Shown here in pieces: positions 21,507-29,206 of a DNA stretch of 54,020 nt. The stretch spans positions 1-54,020 of IMG/VR virus record IMGVR_UViG_3300044691_000045. One strand, 5' to 3'. Positions within the stretch are counted from its first letter, which is position 1. Every line of letters starts with the position of its first letter. The stretch comes from a virus. The position numbers and the translations under genes are program-made. The notes beneath the pieces are model-generated. The model was not told the origin of the DNA. It did no database searches and saw only the letters and a program-made list of their open reading frames with translations.

Positions 21507-22505
21507 ATGGCACACAACATTGTTAACAACATGATCAGCTACAAAGGCGCAACGCCTTGGCATGGTTTGGGCGTGAACGTGGAAGAGACTGCAACGGGCG
21601 CAGAGATGCTGGTTAAAGCTGGCATGAACTGGCAAGTACAGCGCCGCGCTATTGCAATGCGCGGTGATCTAACGAACCCAGCAACGGATGCCACGAAGAT
21701 GCTAAAAGAACCACTCGCAGGCTATCGCGCAATTGTCCGCTCAGACAACGACCATGTGTTCCAAGTATCAACCGATAGGTACCAAATTGTACAAAACGCA
21801 GAAGTGGTAGAGATTTTCCGCGAATACTGCGAAGCTGGTCATGCCACGATGGAAACAGTGGGAGCGCTTGAGGGCGGTAACAAAGTGTGGGCATTAGCAC
21901 GGTTGAATGGTGGCTCTACTGCTACACTCGCAGGCAATGACGAACTACGCGGCTATATGATGTTCGCCACGTCCCACGATGGCAGCCTGCGTACGATTGC
22001 GAAGCCAACGCAGGTAAGGGTAGTCTGCTGGAATACGCTGTCTATCGCGTTGGGCGATGGCGTGCCGCAATTCAGGCTCAAGCATTCAGCAAAGTTTACT
22101 GATGCGCGCAAAGAAGAGGCACGCGTTATGATGGGAATGGCATCGCAGCAGGTAGCCAAGACCAACGCAGCAGCAGACGCACTCTCTCACGTCAACATAG
22201 ACCATTCAGATTGGCTAAACTTCATGGACAGACTTATGGGCGAAACCGTACTAGACCCAAAGACTGCGCAGCTATCCCGCATGGCCGCTGACATCCAAGA
22301 CGCTACGCTTACCTCTCCCGGCTCTACACTGACAAGCGCTAAGGGTACCCTATGGGGCGCAGTAAACGGTGTGACGTTCTACACAGACCATATGCGTGGA
22401 CGCACACAAGATACGCGCCTATCCTCTGCGTGGTTTGGTGACTCTGACTTACTCAAACGTACCGCCATGAACACAGCGCTAGAGATGGCTGGTGTGAGCA
22501 TCTAA
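21507..22505 (+). CDS. DUF932 family protein (332 aa)
   Basis: The protein starts MAHNIVNNMISYKGATPWHG and contains TPWHGLG, ATSHDGSLR and VCWNTLSIAL, which are the hallmark segments of DUF932 (phage/plasmid-like protein, TIGR03299). Family members are common in phages and plasmids, about 250-350 residues long, often close to replication genes; their function is not established. AAAGG lies upstream of the ATG. It is the largest gene in the early plus-strand cluster and the only one in it with a widespread family. Confidence 0.85.
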   Translation: MAHNIVNNMISYKGATPWHGLGVNVEETATGAEMLVKAGMNWQVQRRAIAMRGDLTNPATDATKMLKEPLAGYRAIVRSDNDHVFQVSTDRYQIVQNAEVVEIFREYCEAGHATMETVGALEGGNKVWALARLNGGSTATLAGNDELRGYMMFATSHDGSLRTIAKPTQVRVVCWNTLSIALGDGVPQFRLKHSAKFTDARKEEARVMMGMASQQVAKTNAAADALSHVNIDHSDWLNFMDRLMGETVLDPKTAQLSRMAADIQDATLTSPGSTLTSAKGTLWGAVNGVTFYTDHMRGRTQDTRLSSAWFGDSDLLKRTAMNTALEMAGVSI

Positions 22506-22520
22506 CAGACGATGGCAGCG

Positions 22521-22575
22521 GTATGCTGCTATGTGTGCGCAACATCCCCCGGTTAGCGCACACATAGAAGCATAC
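22521..22575 (+). other. Intergenic stem-loop 3
   Basis: A long stem: CTATGTGTGCGC (22529-22540) pairs with GCGCACACATAG (22556-22567), with AAC/GTT closing the loop and GTATGCT/AGCATAC (22521-22527, 22569-22575) outside. At about 22 base pairs it is the strongest structure in the early region. No U-tract follows; the next ribosome-binding site starts about 10 bases downstream. Confidence 0.65.
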
Positions 22576-22594
22576 AGAGTCAATCGGAGGCCGT

Positions 22595-22936
22595 ATGGCA
22601 TTCATGCAACATCAGGTAACGGAACGTCAGCAGTGGTTACAGGTAGAGACTAGGCAAGGTACGGTGTACCTGCCATGCAACGAATTAGGCTTGCATTTTG
22701 CCGATGCTACTGGCGAGGATGACGCGGTACTTGACGCGCACATCGCCACAGTGCAGCAGTATTGCGAGGGCAGCGTTATAAGCTGGTCAACCATTACCGG
22801 CTATGGTGCGCGCACTAGTGCTCCGGGGTATCTGGATTGCACAGAATGGGCCGTCTATCCTACGGCTGCTCAGGCTCAAGCATATCTCGATGAATACTAT
22901 CCAGAGGATGATGACAGCGACAGCGACAGCGACTAA
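22595..22936 (+). CDS. Hypothetical protein with Asp/Ser tail (113 aa)
   Basis: CGGAGGCC lies just before the ATG. A mixed alpha/beta body (LQVETRQGTVYLPCNELGLH; YLDCTEWAVYPTAAQAQAYL) ends in an acidic low-complexity tail (YYPEDDDSDSDSD) encoded by a GACAGC repeat. The CTEW-x-VY segment is found in other small phage proteins, whose role is unknown. Confidence 0.55.
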   Translation: MAFMQHQVTERQQWLQVETRQGTVYLPCNELGLHFADATGEDDAVLDAHIATVQQYCEGSVISWSTITGYGARTSAPGYLDCTEWAVYPTAAQAQAYLDEYYPEDDDSDSDSD

Positions 22937-22947
22937 GGCTTGCTGTG

Positions 22948-22981
22948 TTCCGTACACTGCCCACATGGACAGTGTGCGGAA
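22948..22981 (+). other. Intergenic stem-loop 4
   Basis: TTCCGTACACTG (22948-22959) pairs with CAGTGTGCGGAA (22970-22981), 12 bp with one G-U pair, with a 10-base loop containing CCCACA. It ends one base before TACCGGAGGC, the next ribosome-binding site, so folding could affect its access. Confidence 0.65.
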
Positions 22982-22998
22982 TACCGGAGGCTAACAAC

Positions 22999-23286
22999 AT
23001 GGATCGTACATACGGGCGTGGAATGCTGTATTTAAATAACAGTGGTTCGCGCTGGATTACTGCCGATATGCGCTTTGTTCTGGTCATGCCAGACGGTATG
23101 CGCAAAGTACGCACTGCGCGCTGCTATGAATCCTTTGGCAACTTTGCTGTGACCATTTACCGTATCGGCTCTAAGCAGTTTGCCGGACTAGCGAAAGACT
23201 GCAATGGATACGAAACACACGCAGAGGGCGTAACGGGCGATGATGCCTTGCCGCATATCTTCCACGAAAAATCGCGCGTGTACTAG
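22999..23286 (+). CDS. Hypothetical protein (95 aa)
   Basis: The ATG at 22999 follows CCGGAGGC by 8 bases and is preferred over an upstream ATG. The protein (MDRTYGRGMLYLNNSGSRWI; DMRFVLVMPDGMRKVRTARC) is beta-rich with two cysteines. No known family. Confidence 0.55.
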   Translation: MDRTYGRGMLYLNNSGSRWITADMRFVLVMPDGMRKVRTARCYESFGNFAVTIYRIGSKQFAGLAKDCNGYETHAEGVTGDDALPHIFHEKSRVY

Positions 23287-23292
23287 CTTGCT

Positions 23293-23333
23293 GTACTGCG
23301 GACAGCGCTCCCGGTGAGCGCTGCTCGAAGTAC
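23293..23333 (+). other. Intergenic stem-loop 5
   Basis: CAGCGCTC (23303-23310), loop CCGGT, GAGCGCTG (23316-23323), with outer GTACT/AGTAC (23293-23297, 23329-23333). The outer arm runs into the TACCGGAGGCC ribosome-binding site of the next gene, so the site could be partly masked when the stem forms. Confidence 0.6.
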
Positions 23334-23344
23334 CGGAGGCCGTA

Positions 23345-23530
23345 ATGCCAGTTGATAGGCAATTCAGAGACTTGAGTATTGGGCAGTCATTTGATTTTAT
23401 TTCGCCCATCGCTACGCACAACAGCTTTTACCTTACCTGCACAAAGATCAGCGCGCGCCAGTACCGTGACGAACGCGGCACCGTACACACTGTCGGCAGT
23501 GTTAAGGCAAACGTATACCACGTTAAATAA
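23345..23530 (+). CDS. Short GQSF-motif protein (61 aa)
   Basis: ACCGGAGGCC precedes the ATG. It contains FRDLSIGQSFDFISP, a reduced version of the YP-x-GQSF motif seen at 14278-14823 and 18776-19021, and a basic C-terminal half (ISARQYRDERGTVHTVGSVK). It may be a third, diverged paralogue, which would put copies in both early operons. Function unknown. Confidence 0.5.
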   Translation: MPVDRQFRDLSIGQSFDFISPIATHNSFYLTCTKISARQYRDERGTVHTVGSVKANVYHVK

Positions 23531-23559
23531 CGCACTAGCTGCCAATCTAAGCGCCAGCG

Positions 23560-23584
23560 ATGCCCACATAGACCATGTGGGCAT
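23560..23584 (+). other. Intergenic stem-loop 6 made of an inverted TGCCCACA pair
   Basis: ATGCCCACAT (23560-23569) pairs perfectly with ATGTGGGCAT (23575-23584) around a 5-base loop. The arms are the over-represented octamer of this genome in opposite orientations. The surrounding spacer 23531-23640 has no gene and no U-tract after the stem. Confidence 0.6.
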
Positions 23585-23640
23585 ACTTGCCTGTACCGAA
23601 CGCAGCAGCACACCGTAGAAGCGCAACAAAGGGATAACGA

Positions 23641-23853
23641 ATGGAGACAGTAACCTTGACAGAGCACAAGCGCGTTATACAACAGCTAATCGAAGATAGG
23701 CAGGAGACGCAGATACGTGCAGCACTGGTACACATTACCCGTATGCACGCACATAGCTATCTGGCGATAGACGCGGTACACGATGGCGATGCAGCGACCG
23801 CACGCCTGCACGCCCATCTAGCCGTAACGGAGGCACGGCAGATTCGCCCATGA
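23641..23853 (+). CDS. Hypothetical helical protein (70 aa)
   Basis: AAGGG lies about 8 bases upstream of the ATG. The protein (METVTLTEHKRVIQQLIEDR; VHITRMHAHSYLAIDAVHDG) is helical and His-rich. Last gene of the plus-strand early cluster, followed by a terminator-like hairpin. Not recognised. Confidence 0.5.
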   Translation: METVTLTEHKRVIQQLIEDRQETQIRAALVHITRMHAHSYLAIDAVHDGDAATARLHAHLAVTEARQIRP

Positions 23854-23863
23854 CTAGGCATGC

Positions 23864-23887
23864 TGCTACGGAGCGCCAGCAGCACGC
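23864..23887 (+). other. Intergenic stem-loop 7
   Basis: TGCTGCT (23864-23870) pairs with AGCAGCA (23881-23887) just after the last early gene. It resembles the other spacers in placement but is not followed by a ribosome-binding site. The rest of 23854-24091 contains no supported gene, only the terminator below. Confidence 0.4.
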
Positions 23888-23998
23888 CTGCGCCTGCAAA
23901 TCGATGGCGCTCTGGTACCTGCCAAAGTGTCTCAGAGGATGCTCGTTATAACGACTAATCGCCCGATTAACGCGAATCCGCAATTGCATATGCTACGC

Positions 23999-24027
23999 TA
24001 TGCACACTCATCTGTGCATACTTATTT
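23999..24027 (+). terminator. Terminator of the early plus-strand cluster
   Basis: TATGCACA (23999-24006) pairs with TGTGCATA (24013-24020) around a 6-base loop and is followed by CTTATTT. It stands between the convergent genes ending at 23853 (plus) and 24092 (minus). Confidence 0.55.
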
Positions 24028-24091
24028 GCATAGGTTGATATGGCTTGTGGGAGGCAGGCGCAGACTTAGGGGTAGGTTTTCCGGGCAAGGT

Positions 24092-26371
24092 TTACGATGC
24101 TTCGAGGCCGTATACTTTTGGGTTTTGCAAAGCTAATTCTGTACTTTTTTCGTCATCTGTAGTACCTACGCTATCCAGCGCTGTAGCATCTACTAACTGA
24201 TAACATTTGCCGCCGCGTGGATTAGGGTGAGCGCAGGCAGCAATTATACCGGAATCAACCGCCGAATCTATGCAGATTTTTAGCATGCGCGCTGTATCCA
24301 TTCTAAATGATTGCAGCCGGTTAACCGACCGTAACATCTCTCTATACGAGATAAGCAACTGCTCTCTATACGGCGTATTGCCGGGACTATATATTCTGCT
24401 GCTAAACCAAGTATTGAGCACGCGCATAAAGTCTGCATTAGCACGCTGGTTACCTACACCTATCTCACCGCGAACAAAACGCGAACTCATGCATTCCATG
24501 CCGCGTATATCCATAGAGATAGCCCAACGCAGCATATCGCCAGTTATGACCGGAGGTTGCATGGTATCTGTGTGCTCATCCCAAGAGCACCCTATGGCTA
24601 ACAAAGCCGCTAACCGCATTACTTTAACATGGGTACGATTGTAGAGTTGCGCGATAGGATCACTGCCGTGCTTGACATTTTGCCGCCGTGCTTTGGCCCG
24701 GTACTCCTCATTTAGCTGTTCCGCTTCCTCATCAAACGTAACCGCCTGCGGTACACCACAATGCTCTAGTGCATCACGCCAATGCAGCATGCGCAGCAGC
24801 ATATCGGATAACTTCTTTGATACCTTAACTGAGCCAGCATGTTTATTGTATGTCTCGCTAGCGTGCAACTTCTCAATTGTTAAGAACCGTGCAACAAAGC
24901 CTTCGCCTAGCATCTCATTCGACATAGCACCGAAGAATGTCTCAGGCGTGCTCATACCGATAACTGACAGCGCCGGACGATCCACACCCGTATTGCTATT
25001 GTCTTTCTTACTGTAAACTTGGTCACCTGTTTTAGCCATCGAATCAACACCAAACAGTGTAAGCAAGTCTTGTCTTAGTTGCTTCATAGTAGAGCTAACT
25101 CGCACACTGTTTAGCTGTTCTAAGAAGTGGCCGAACTCATCCATCTTGTACAGCATGCATGGTGTTTCATTCATGCGCTTCATCAGCGCTTGTCCACCAG
25201 ATAGGCTGCCCACACTGAAGTTAGGAGCGTAGCCGGGATTAGTGTTGCCGATGCTGTCCTTTAGCCGCTGTGCTGTATCCCGCACTAGTGACGTGATACC
25301 TGTGCTGATTGCTTCTTTGCCTGCACCTGTGGGCGCGACCAAGACCGTGTATAGGTTTAGTGGCATGCCATTGACAGAGAACGCGCGAGCGAATGCGCCA
25401 GACATAAACGAGATAGCACCGGCAATTGCTGTTTCTTGTAGTGGGTAAGGCGAGCGCTCATAGATGAATGACGCAATATCGCCCATCATACCTATAGGCT
25501 TGTCTATGTGTATTGGCGCTGCTATTGCCAAACGCGATTGCTGTAGTACGGTATGATTGTTTTCGATTGTAGTTACATCGATAGGCTGTAACTTTTGATC
25601 GAATGCCTTATCTATCGTACGCTGTATGTAGTCCTCACGGTTGGCTTTGCTGCGCCTGCCAAGCATGGACATACGAAAGATGCGTGCAACCTGCTGTTTG
25701 TTGTCAGTGTAGAATGCAATGATGTTCATTAGTGCCTGATCAGCGCGGGAAGCGTCACCGTTGTACGCTGTCAAGTCACCGGACCACAACTGAGAAAATG
25801 TCAAACCATTAGTAGCATTAGCTGCGCGATTTAGAATGGTGTCATCTTCATCTATCTGCGGCCCATCTGTAACAATAGTGGCTGTGTGTTTCTTATAGCT
25901 ACTCCACAACCAATCAAGCATAGCCTGCCCATCTACTGCCTCATGGTGACCGTTCACAGCATCGCCGGTTACAGTCATGTAGTGGTTGCGCGTGTATACC
26001 TCGATACCCTCTTTTTTTGCAACGATGTTCTCAGGTAGTTTGCCGCGTACCCAAATGTGCAAGCCTTTACCAGATGGCGAGCGCTCACTATAAGATTTGA
26101 TGTGGGTATATATCTCTACCTGATTAGCGAGTATGCGAGGATCATCCGTAGCATCGAAGTCAATGCAACTGTACGGCGTTTCCGGCGTGATAACAAAACC
26201 CATCAGATACTCTGGTCTTCCCAGAATAGCGAGCATCGCTTCCTTGTGCGAACTCCAGTAGATAGAGTTAGACACGTCGCACGTTAGAAGCGTACGGGCA
26301 CACAACGGTATTTTATCGGATCGTTTTGCAACAACCCATTGCGGTATTCCCGCAATCTCTTCCAATAGCAT
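24092..26371 (-). CDS. Primase-polymerase / DUF3987 helicase-like protein (759 aa)
   Basis: Residues 1-160 look like a primase-polymerase catalytic domain (CIDFDATDD with acidic D71 and D73; ERSPSGKGLHIWVRG at 96-110; EVYTRNHYMTVTGDA at 124-138), followed at about 185-260 by a helix-bundle region similar to that of NrS-1-type polymerases (DQALMNIIAFYTDNKQQVAR). From about 300 on, a DUF3987-type P-loop ATPase follows, with Walker A APTGAGK near 346-352 and YKMDEFGHFL as the likely Walker B. Such fusions start replication by making primers and unwinding DNA. It is the only large replication gene on the minus strand, set apart from the plus-strand operon. Family placement of the N-terminus is from motifs I recall. 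Confidence 0.8.
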   Translation of the reverse strand: MLLEEIAGIPQWVVAKRSDKIPLCARTLLTCDVSNSIYWSSHKEAMLAILGRPEYLMGFVITPETPYSCIDFDATDDPRILANQVEIYTHIKSYSERSPSGKGLHIWVRGKLPENIVAKKEGIEVYTRNHYMTVTGDAVNGHHEAVDGQAMLDWLWSSYKKHTATIVTDGPQIDEDDTILNRAANATNGLTFSQLWSGDLTAYNGDASRADQALMNIIAFYTDNKQQVARIFRMSMLGRRSKANREDYIQRTIDKAFDQKLQPIDVTTIENNHTVLQQSRLAIAAPIHIDKPIGMMGDIASFIYERSPYPLQETAIAGAISFMSGAFARAFSVNGMPLNLYTVLVAPTGAGKEAISTGITSLVRDTAQRLKDSIGNTNPGYAPNFSVGSLSGGQALMKRMNETPCMLYKMDEFGHFLEQLNSVRVSSTMKQLRQDLLTLFGVDSMAKTGDQVYSKKDNSNTGVDRPALSVIGMSTPETFFGAMSNEMLGEGFVARFLTIEKLHASETYNKHAGSVKVSKKLSDMLLRMLHWRDALEHCGVPQAVTFDEEAEQLNEEYRAKARRQNVKHGSDPIAQLYNRTHVKVMRLAALLAIGCSWDEHTDTMQPPVITGDMLRWAISMDIRGMECMSSRFVRGEIGVGNQRANADFMRVLNTWFSSRIYSPGNTPYREQLLISYREMLRSVNRLQSFRMDTARMLKICIDSAVDSGIIAACAHPNPRGGKCYQLVDATALDSVGTTDDEKSTELALQNPKVYGLEAS

Positions 26372-26398
26372 TTATGGCCCTATCGAAGTGTGCCGCTA

Positions 26399-26572
26399 TT
26401 ACGCAGCGTTGTTGGCGTCTTGTATAGCCATTCGTACTACTTCGGTTGCTTTCATCGGCTTGTTCAAATCACGTTCATAGTGCGCCCGTAGCTGCATGTA
26501 CGCAGCGTAATCATCGCCGCGCAGAACTACATGCAAAATTAATTCGGGATCGCTTTTGTGTTTGGCGCTCAT
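26399..26572 (-). CDS. Small ribbon-helix-helix-like protein (57 aa)
   Basis: From the ATG at 26572 the product starts MSAKHKSDPELILHVVLRGD and ends with NKPMKATEVVRMAIQDANNA. A strand followed by two helices, and the pattern ATEVVRMAI, fit an Arc/MetJ-type ribbon-helix-helix DNA-binding protein. It faces the divergent promoter at 26622-26650, a common place for an autoregulator. A longer upstream frame would run through that promoter, so I reject it. The ribosome-binding site is weak. Confidence 0.5.
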   Translation of the reverse strand: MSAKHKSDPELILHVVLRGDDYAAYMQLRAHYERDLNKPMKATEVVRMAIQDANNAA

Positions 26573-26621
26573 GAGACATACTCTACACGCAAAACCAAGA
26601 AAAATATAAAAATATTTTGTA

Positions 26622-26650
26622 TTGACATCATACGCCTGAATCGGTACGCT
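26622..26650 (+). promoter_or_regulatory. Probable promoter of the replication operon
   Basis: A perfect TTGACA (26622-26627) is followed after 17 bases by TACGCT (26645-26650), 31 bases before the ATG at 26681. An A/T-rich block (AAAAATATAAAAATATTTTG, 26599-26619) lies just upstream and could act as an UP element. It is in the only divergent gap between the replication operon and the primase genes. Confidence 0.5.
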
Positions 26651-26680
26651 GTCTCCAGAAGAAAAATCTACGGAGGCCAC

Positions 26681-27079
26681 ATGGAAGAGACGCAAAAAGC
26701 ATTGCTAGCACAGTGGACAGAAGCAGAGCAAAACTGCGCGATGTGGAAAGCAAAAGAGCTACGCTTGCGCACAGAAGTAATCGCGCAGTTCTTTGATACC
26801 AGCAAGGATCAGGGTACAGAACACTTTGAACTCGGCAACGGTTACAAGTTGACCGCTGTTAAGAAGCTGAACTATACGCTCACCAATAAGAATGGTGAGA
26901 CTGTGGCAGCACTGCAAGCACTGCGCCCGGATACCGCGCAGCGGCTTGTTTCGTGGTCGCCTACGCTGTCCAAGACGGAGTACGATCGGCTGTCTTCCAA
27001 CGAAAAGATGTTACTCACCAACGCGCTAACTATCAAGCCTGCTACACCGTCGCTTGAGTTAGTGGAACCAAAGAAGTAA
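26681..27079 (+). CDS. Conserved phage protein, first gene of replication operon (132 aa)
   Basis: CGGAGGCC lies 3 bases upstream of the ATG at 26681; a longer frame exists but crosses the promoter. The protein has a helical N-terminus (WTEAEQNCAMWKAKELRLRT) and then HFELGNGYKLTAVKKLNYTL, a combination found in DUF7173-like proteins of many phages, near recombination genes. The function is not known to me. It ends as TAATG with the next gene. Confidence 0.6.
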   Translation: MEETQKALLAQWTEAEQNCAMWKAKELRLRTEVIAQFFDTSKDQGTEHFELGNGYKLTAVKKLNYTLTNKNGETVAALQALRPDTAQRLVSWSPTLSKTEYDRLSSNEKMLLTNALTIKPATPSLELVEPKK

Positions 27080-27171
27080 TGCCGTTCTACGGCGGTTACT
27101 TCTTTGGTTTGCTGACTGGCTTTATCATCGGCGCTGGTGTTGTTATCTTATTGTTGTACAAAAGGAATTAA
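27079..27171 (+). CDS. Tiny single-pass membrane protein (30 aa)
   Basis: This frame starts at a TAATG junction with the upstream stop and stops two bases before the next start, so it exactly fills the gap. The product is almost wholly a membrane helix (GGYFFGLLTGFIIGAGVVIL) with a short basic end (YKRN). A glycine-rich helix of this kind suggests oligomerisation. Function unknown. Confidence 0.5.
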   Translation: MPFYGGYFFGLLTGFIIGAGVVILLLYKRN

Positions 27172-27173
27172 GC

Positions 27174-27374
27174 GTGGAACAACACCGGCACGTATGGGAC
27201 AGCGAGCATGGCTTCTATCGGTTCAAAAAATCGGTAGGACTGAAGTGTTCCTGTGGTTTAATGGCATTCTATTTCCCGTCAGTTGGCTTGCCGTATTTTA
27301 GCGATCACCAGCTAAAGAATCCAGACTACGTACCAACACCGCAGCACGCAAAGCAGGAGACACATGCGCGTTAA
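27174..27374 (+). CDS. Zinc-binding mini-protein (66 aa)
   Basis: The start is a GTG at 27174 with AAGGA 8 bases upstream. The product has HRHVWDSEHGFYRFKKS followed by CSCGLMAFYF and later HQLKNP, giving a set of histidines and a C-x-C pair likely to hold one zinc. The C-terminus overlaps the next gene by 11 bases. Similar small zinc proteins are common in phage replication regions. Confidence 0.55.
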   Translation: MEQHRHVWDSEHGFYRFKKSVGLKCSCGLMAFYFPSVGLPYFSDHQLKNPDYVPTPQHAKQETHAR

Positions 27375-27675
27375 CATCTACGCAGAGGAGTTGACAGACC
27401 GCGTGGAACTTATCACGAAAGTGATAGAAGGACAGACCTATACGGCTGTGCGCTTTTACATGGAATTGCCGGTAACGGTGACAGTTCCTAACTACGCTGC
27501 AAACGATATTGCTGCGTCAACCAAAACGCAAAACGTGCGCGGTCCATTCATGCACCGTCCGGGTGATGATGATTCAGCGGCGGTTACCTTTTGGGGCAAG
27601 CACGATTTGCAACGTATACTGCGCAAGGCTCTTGACAAATTAGAGGAGCATTACGCAACCAAGGAAATAGCTTGA
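27364..27675 (+). CDS. Conserved phage hypothetical protein (103 aa)
   Basis: AGGAG lies just upstream of the ATG. The opening MRVNIYAEELTDRVELITKV is one I recognise from small proteins of several phages near their recombination genes, with no assigned function. It has beta strands then a helix (WGKHDLQRILRKALDKLEEH). The stop overlaps the next gene's start. Confidence 0.6.
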   Translation: MRVNIYAEELTDRVELITKVIEGQTYTAVRFYMELPVTVTVPNYAANDIAASTKTQNVRGPFMHRPGDDDSAAVTFWGKHDLQRILRKALDKLEEHYATKEIA

Positions 27676-28340
27676 ACTCTTCTGATCTACGTCCGGCTGG
27701 TGACTTTGCGCGGCATTACTTTGTTAAGATGCTGCTTTTCGGAGGACCGGGGAGCGGTAAAACTCCGCTGGTAACTACAGCACCCGCGCCTGTACTATTT
27801 GCGGCTGAAACTGGACTAGCTACCATGCGCGGCTCTAATGTGCCCACATATCCTATTCTGAATACAGCCACGGCACGCGCTGCAATTGATTGGATCACCA
27901 GCGATGCGAAGGACGCGGCACAGTTCCAAACAGTGTTTGTTGACTCTGGGACACAGATGGCACAGAACGCGCTAGACCATTGGTTGCCGCTGCGCTCTGA
28001 TGGACGCAAAGCGTATGGAGATATGGACAAAGAGATGTATCCTTTGTTTAATCGCCTGTACTATCAGAAGAATAAGCACGTAGTTATCGTTGCAAAAGAA
28101 TCAATCGATGGGGAAGAAAACCGCATTCCTATCTTTCCCGGCAAGAGCATGAATAGTTGGGTTCCGCACTTGTTTGATCTTATCGCGCATCTAGGCATTT
28201 ACTCTGCTGGTGCATGGCGCGGTTTGGCATTGCGTTGTCATCCTGAGTTTGAAAAGGTGAAAGTACGCGCACGATACCGTACACTTGACCCATTAGAGCC
28301 GCCTGATTTATCAGCGTTGTTTCGTAAAGCAATGCTGTAA
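27672..28340 (+). CDS. Sak4-like / AAA_24 RecA-fold ATPase (222 aa)
   Basis: The start is a TTG at 27672 overlapping the upstream stop (TTGA), with AAGGA upstream. Walker A GGPGSGKT is at residues 24-31, Walker B is probably FQTVFVDSGT, and a sensor-like HVVIVAKES follows. The fold and the partner gene (DUF669 SSB directly downstream) match the Sak4 single-strand annealing ATPases of phages, which promote homologous recombination together with an SSB. Length fits (about 220-250 residues). Sak4 versus a generic AAA_24 ATPase is decided by context. Confidence 0.8.
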   Translation: MNSSDLRPAGDFARHYFVKMLLFGGPGSGKTPLVTTAPAPVLFAAETGLATMRGSNVPTYPILNTATARAAIDWITSDAKDAAQFQTVFVDSGTQMAQNALDHWLPLRSDGRKAYGDMDKEMYPLFNRLYYQKNKHVVIVAKESIDGEENRIPIFPGKSMNSWVPHLFDLIAHLGIYSAGAWRGLALRCHPEFEKVKVRARYRTLDPLEPPDLSALFRKAML

Positions 28341-28372
28341 ACATTCACACTTTAACCGGAGGATTCTGGCAA

Positions 28373-29143
28373 ATGCAATTCAACTTCGATGCACGCATTA
28401 TCGAACCAAACACAGGCGGCAGTGGTGGCGATGATATTCCCACCGGCACCTATCACGTGATGATCGACAACATAGAGCGCAAGCCAGTTACCGACAAACC
28501 TACTTGCGCCTATCTCGAAGTATCAATGGTTGTACTTGATCCGGGGCCGTACAAAGGCTTGCACGTGATTGATCGGCTGAATATGTGGAATGATTCAGCC
28601 AAAGCACAGGACATTGCGCACAAGACGTTTTCGGCGCTGTGCCACGTGACCGGCATTCTGGTACTGCAAGATACACAGCAGCTTTACAACATTCCGTTTG
28701 CTGTGAAGATCGTACAGACGGAACAGCCGAATCCGGACAACCCAAACACGCCGTACAAGAATACCAATGTTAAGAAGTACATGGACGTTAACGAAAACGA
28801 TGCAAAGCATGTGGGCGCAGGTCCGCAGCGCAGCGCACCGCAACCGGCAGCGCCTACGCCAGCACCGCAACAGGCGGCATGGCAGCAGCCAACGCAAGCG
28901 CCAGTAGGCAACGGGGCCGCTGCTGGCTCGGCATGGCAGCAGTCACCAGCGGGGCAGGTTGCGCAGCCGCAACAGGCACCTGTACAGCAGCAACCTACCG
29001 GCTTTGTTGCTGGTCCTCCATCATTCCAGCAGCCAGTACCGCAACAGCAGCAGTTGCCAGTACAAACGCAGGCACCTGTGCAGAGTGGTTGGCAAGCGCC
29101 AGCGCAGCAGGCACCCGCTGCGCAAGCGCCTTGGCAGAAGTAG
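28373..29143 (+). CDS. DUF669 single-stranded DNA-binding protein (256 aa)
   Basis: The first 145 residues hold the DUF669 pattern: IPTGTYHVMIDNIERKPV, YKGLHVIDRLNMWNDSAKAQ and FSALCHVTGI. The last 110 residues are a Gln/Pro/Ala-rich disordered tail (PAAPTPAPQQAAWQQPTQAP), much longer than in most relatives and made of short imperfect repeats. DUF669 proteins act as phage SSBs beside Sak4-type ATPases. CCGGAGG lies 10 bases before the ATG. The tail may be used for partner binding or phase separation, which is speculation. Confidence 0.8.
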   Translation: MQFNFDARIIEPNTGGSGGDDIPTGTYHVMIDNIERKPVTDKPTCAYLEVSMVVLDPGPYKGLHVIDRLNMWNDSAKAQDIAHKTFSALCHVTGILVLQDTQQLYNIPFAVKIVQTEQPNPDNPNTPYKNTNVKKYMDVNENDAKHVGAGPQRSAPQPAAPTPAPQQAAWQQPTQAPVGNGAAAGSAWQQSPAGQVAQPQQAPVQQQPTGFVAGPPSFQQPVPQQQQLPVQTQAPVQSGWQAPAQQAPAAQAPWQK

Positions 29144-29158
29144 TCTAAACTCCCTAAC

Positions 29159-29194
29159 CGGCGTACGCTCAGTGCGTGCGCCGTTTTCTTTCTT
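29159..29194 (+). terminator. Rho-independent terminator inside the replication operon
   Basis: A 10-bp stem (CGGCGTACGC at 29159-29168 with GCGTGCGCCG at 29174-29183, one G-U pair), a 5-base loop and then TTTTCTTTCTT. It stands between the SSB gene and the zinc mini-protein, only a few bases before the next ribosome-binding site, so downstream genes would be expressed by read-through or another promoter. Confidence 0.7.
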
Positions 29195-29206
29195 CGGAGG
29201 CCAACT

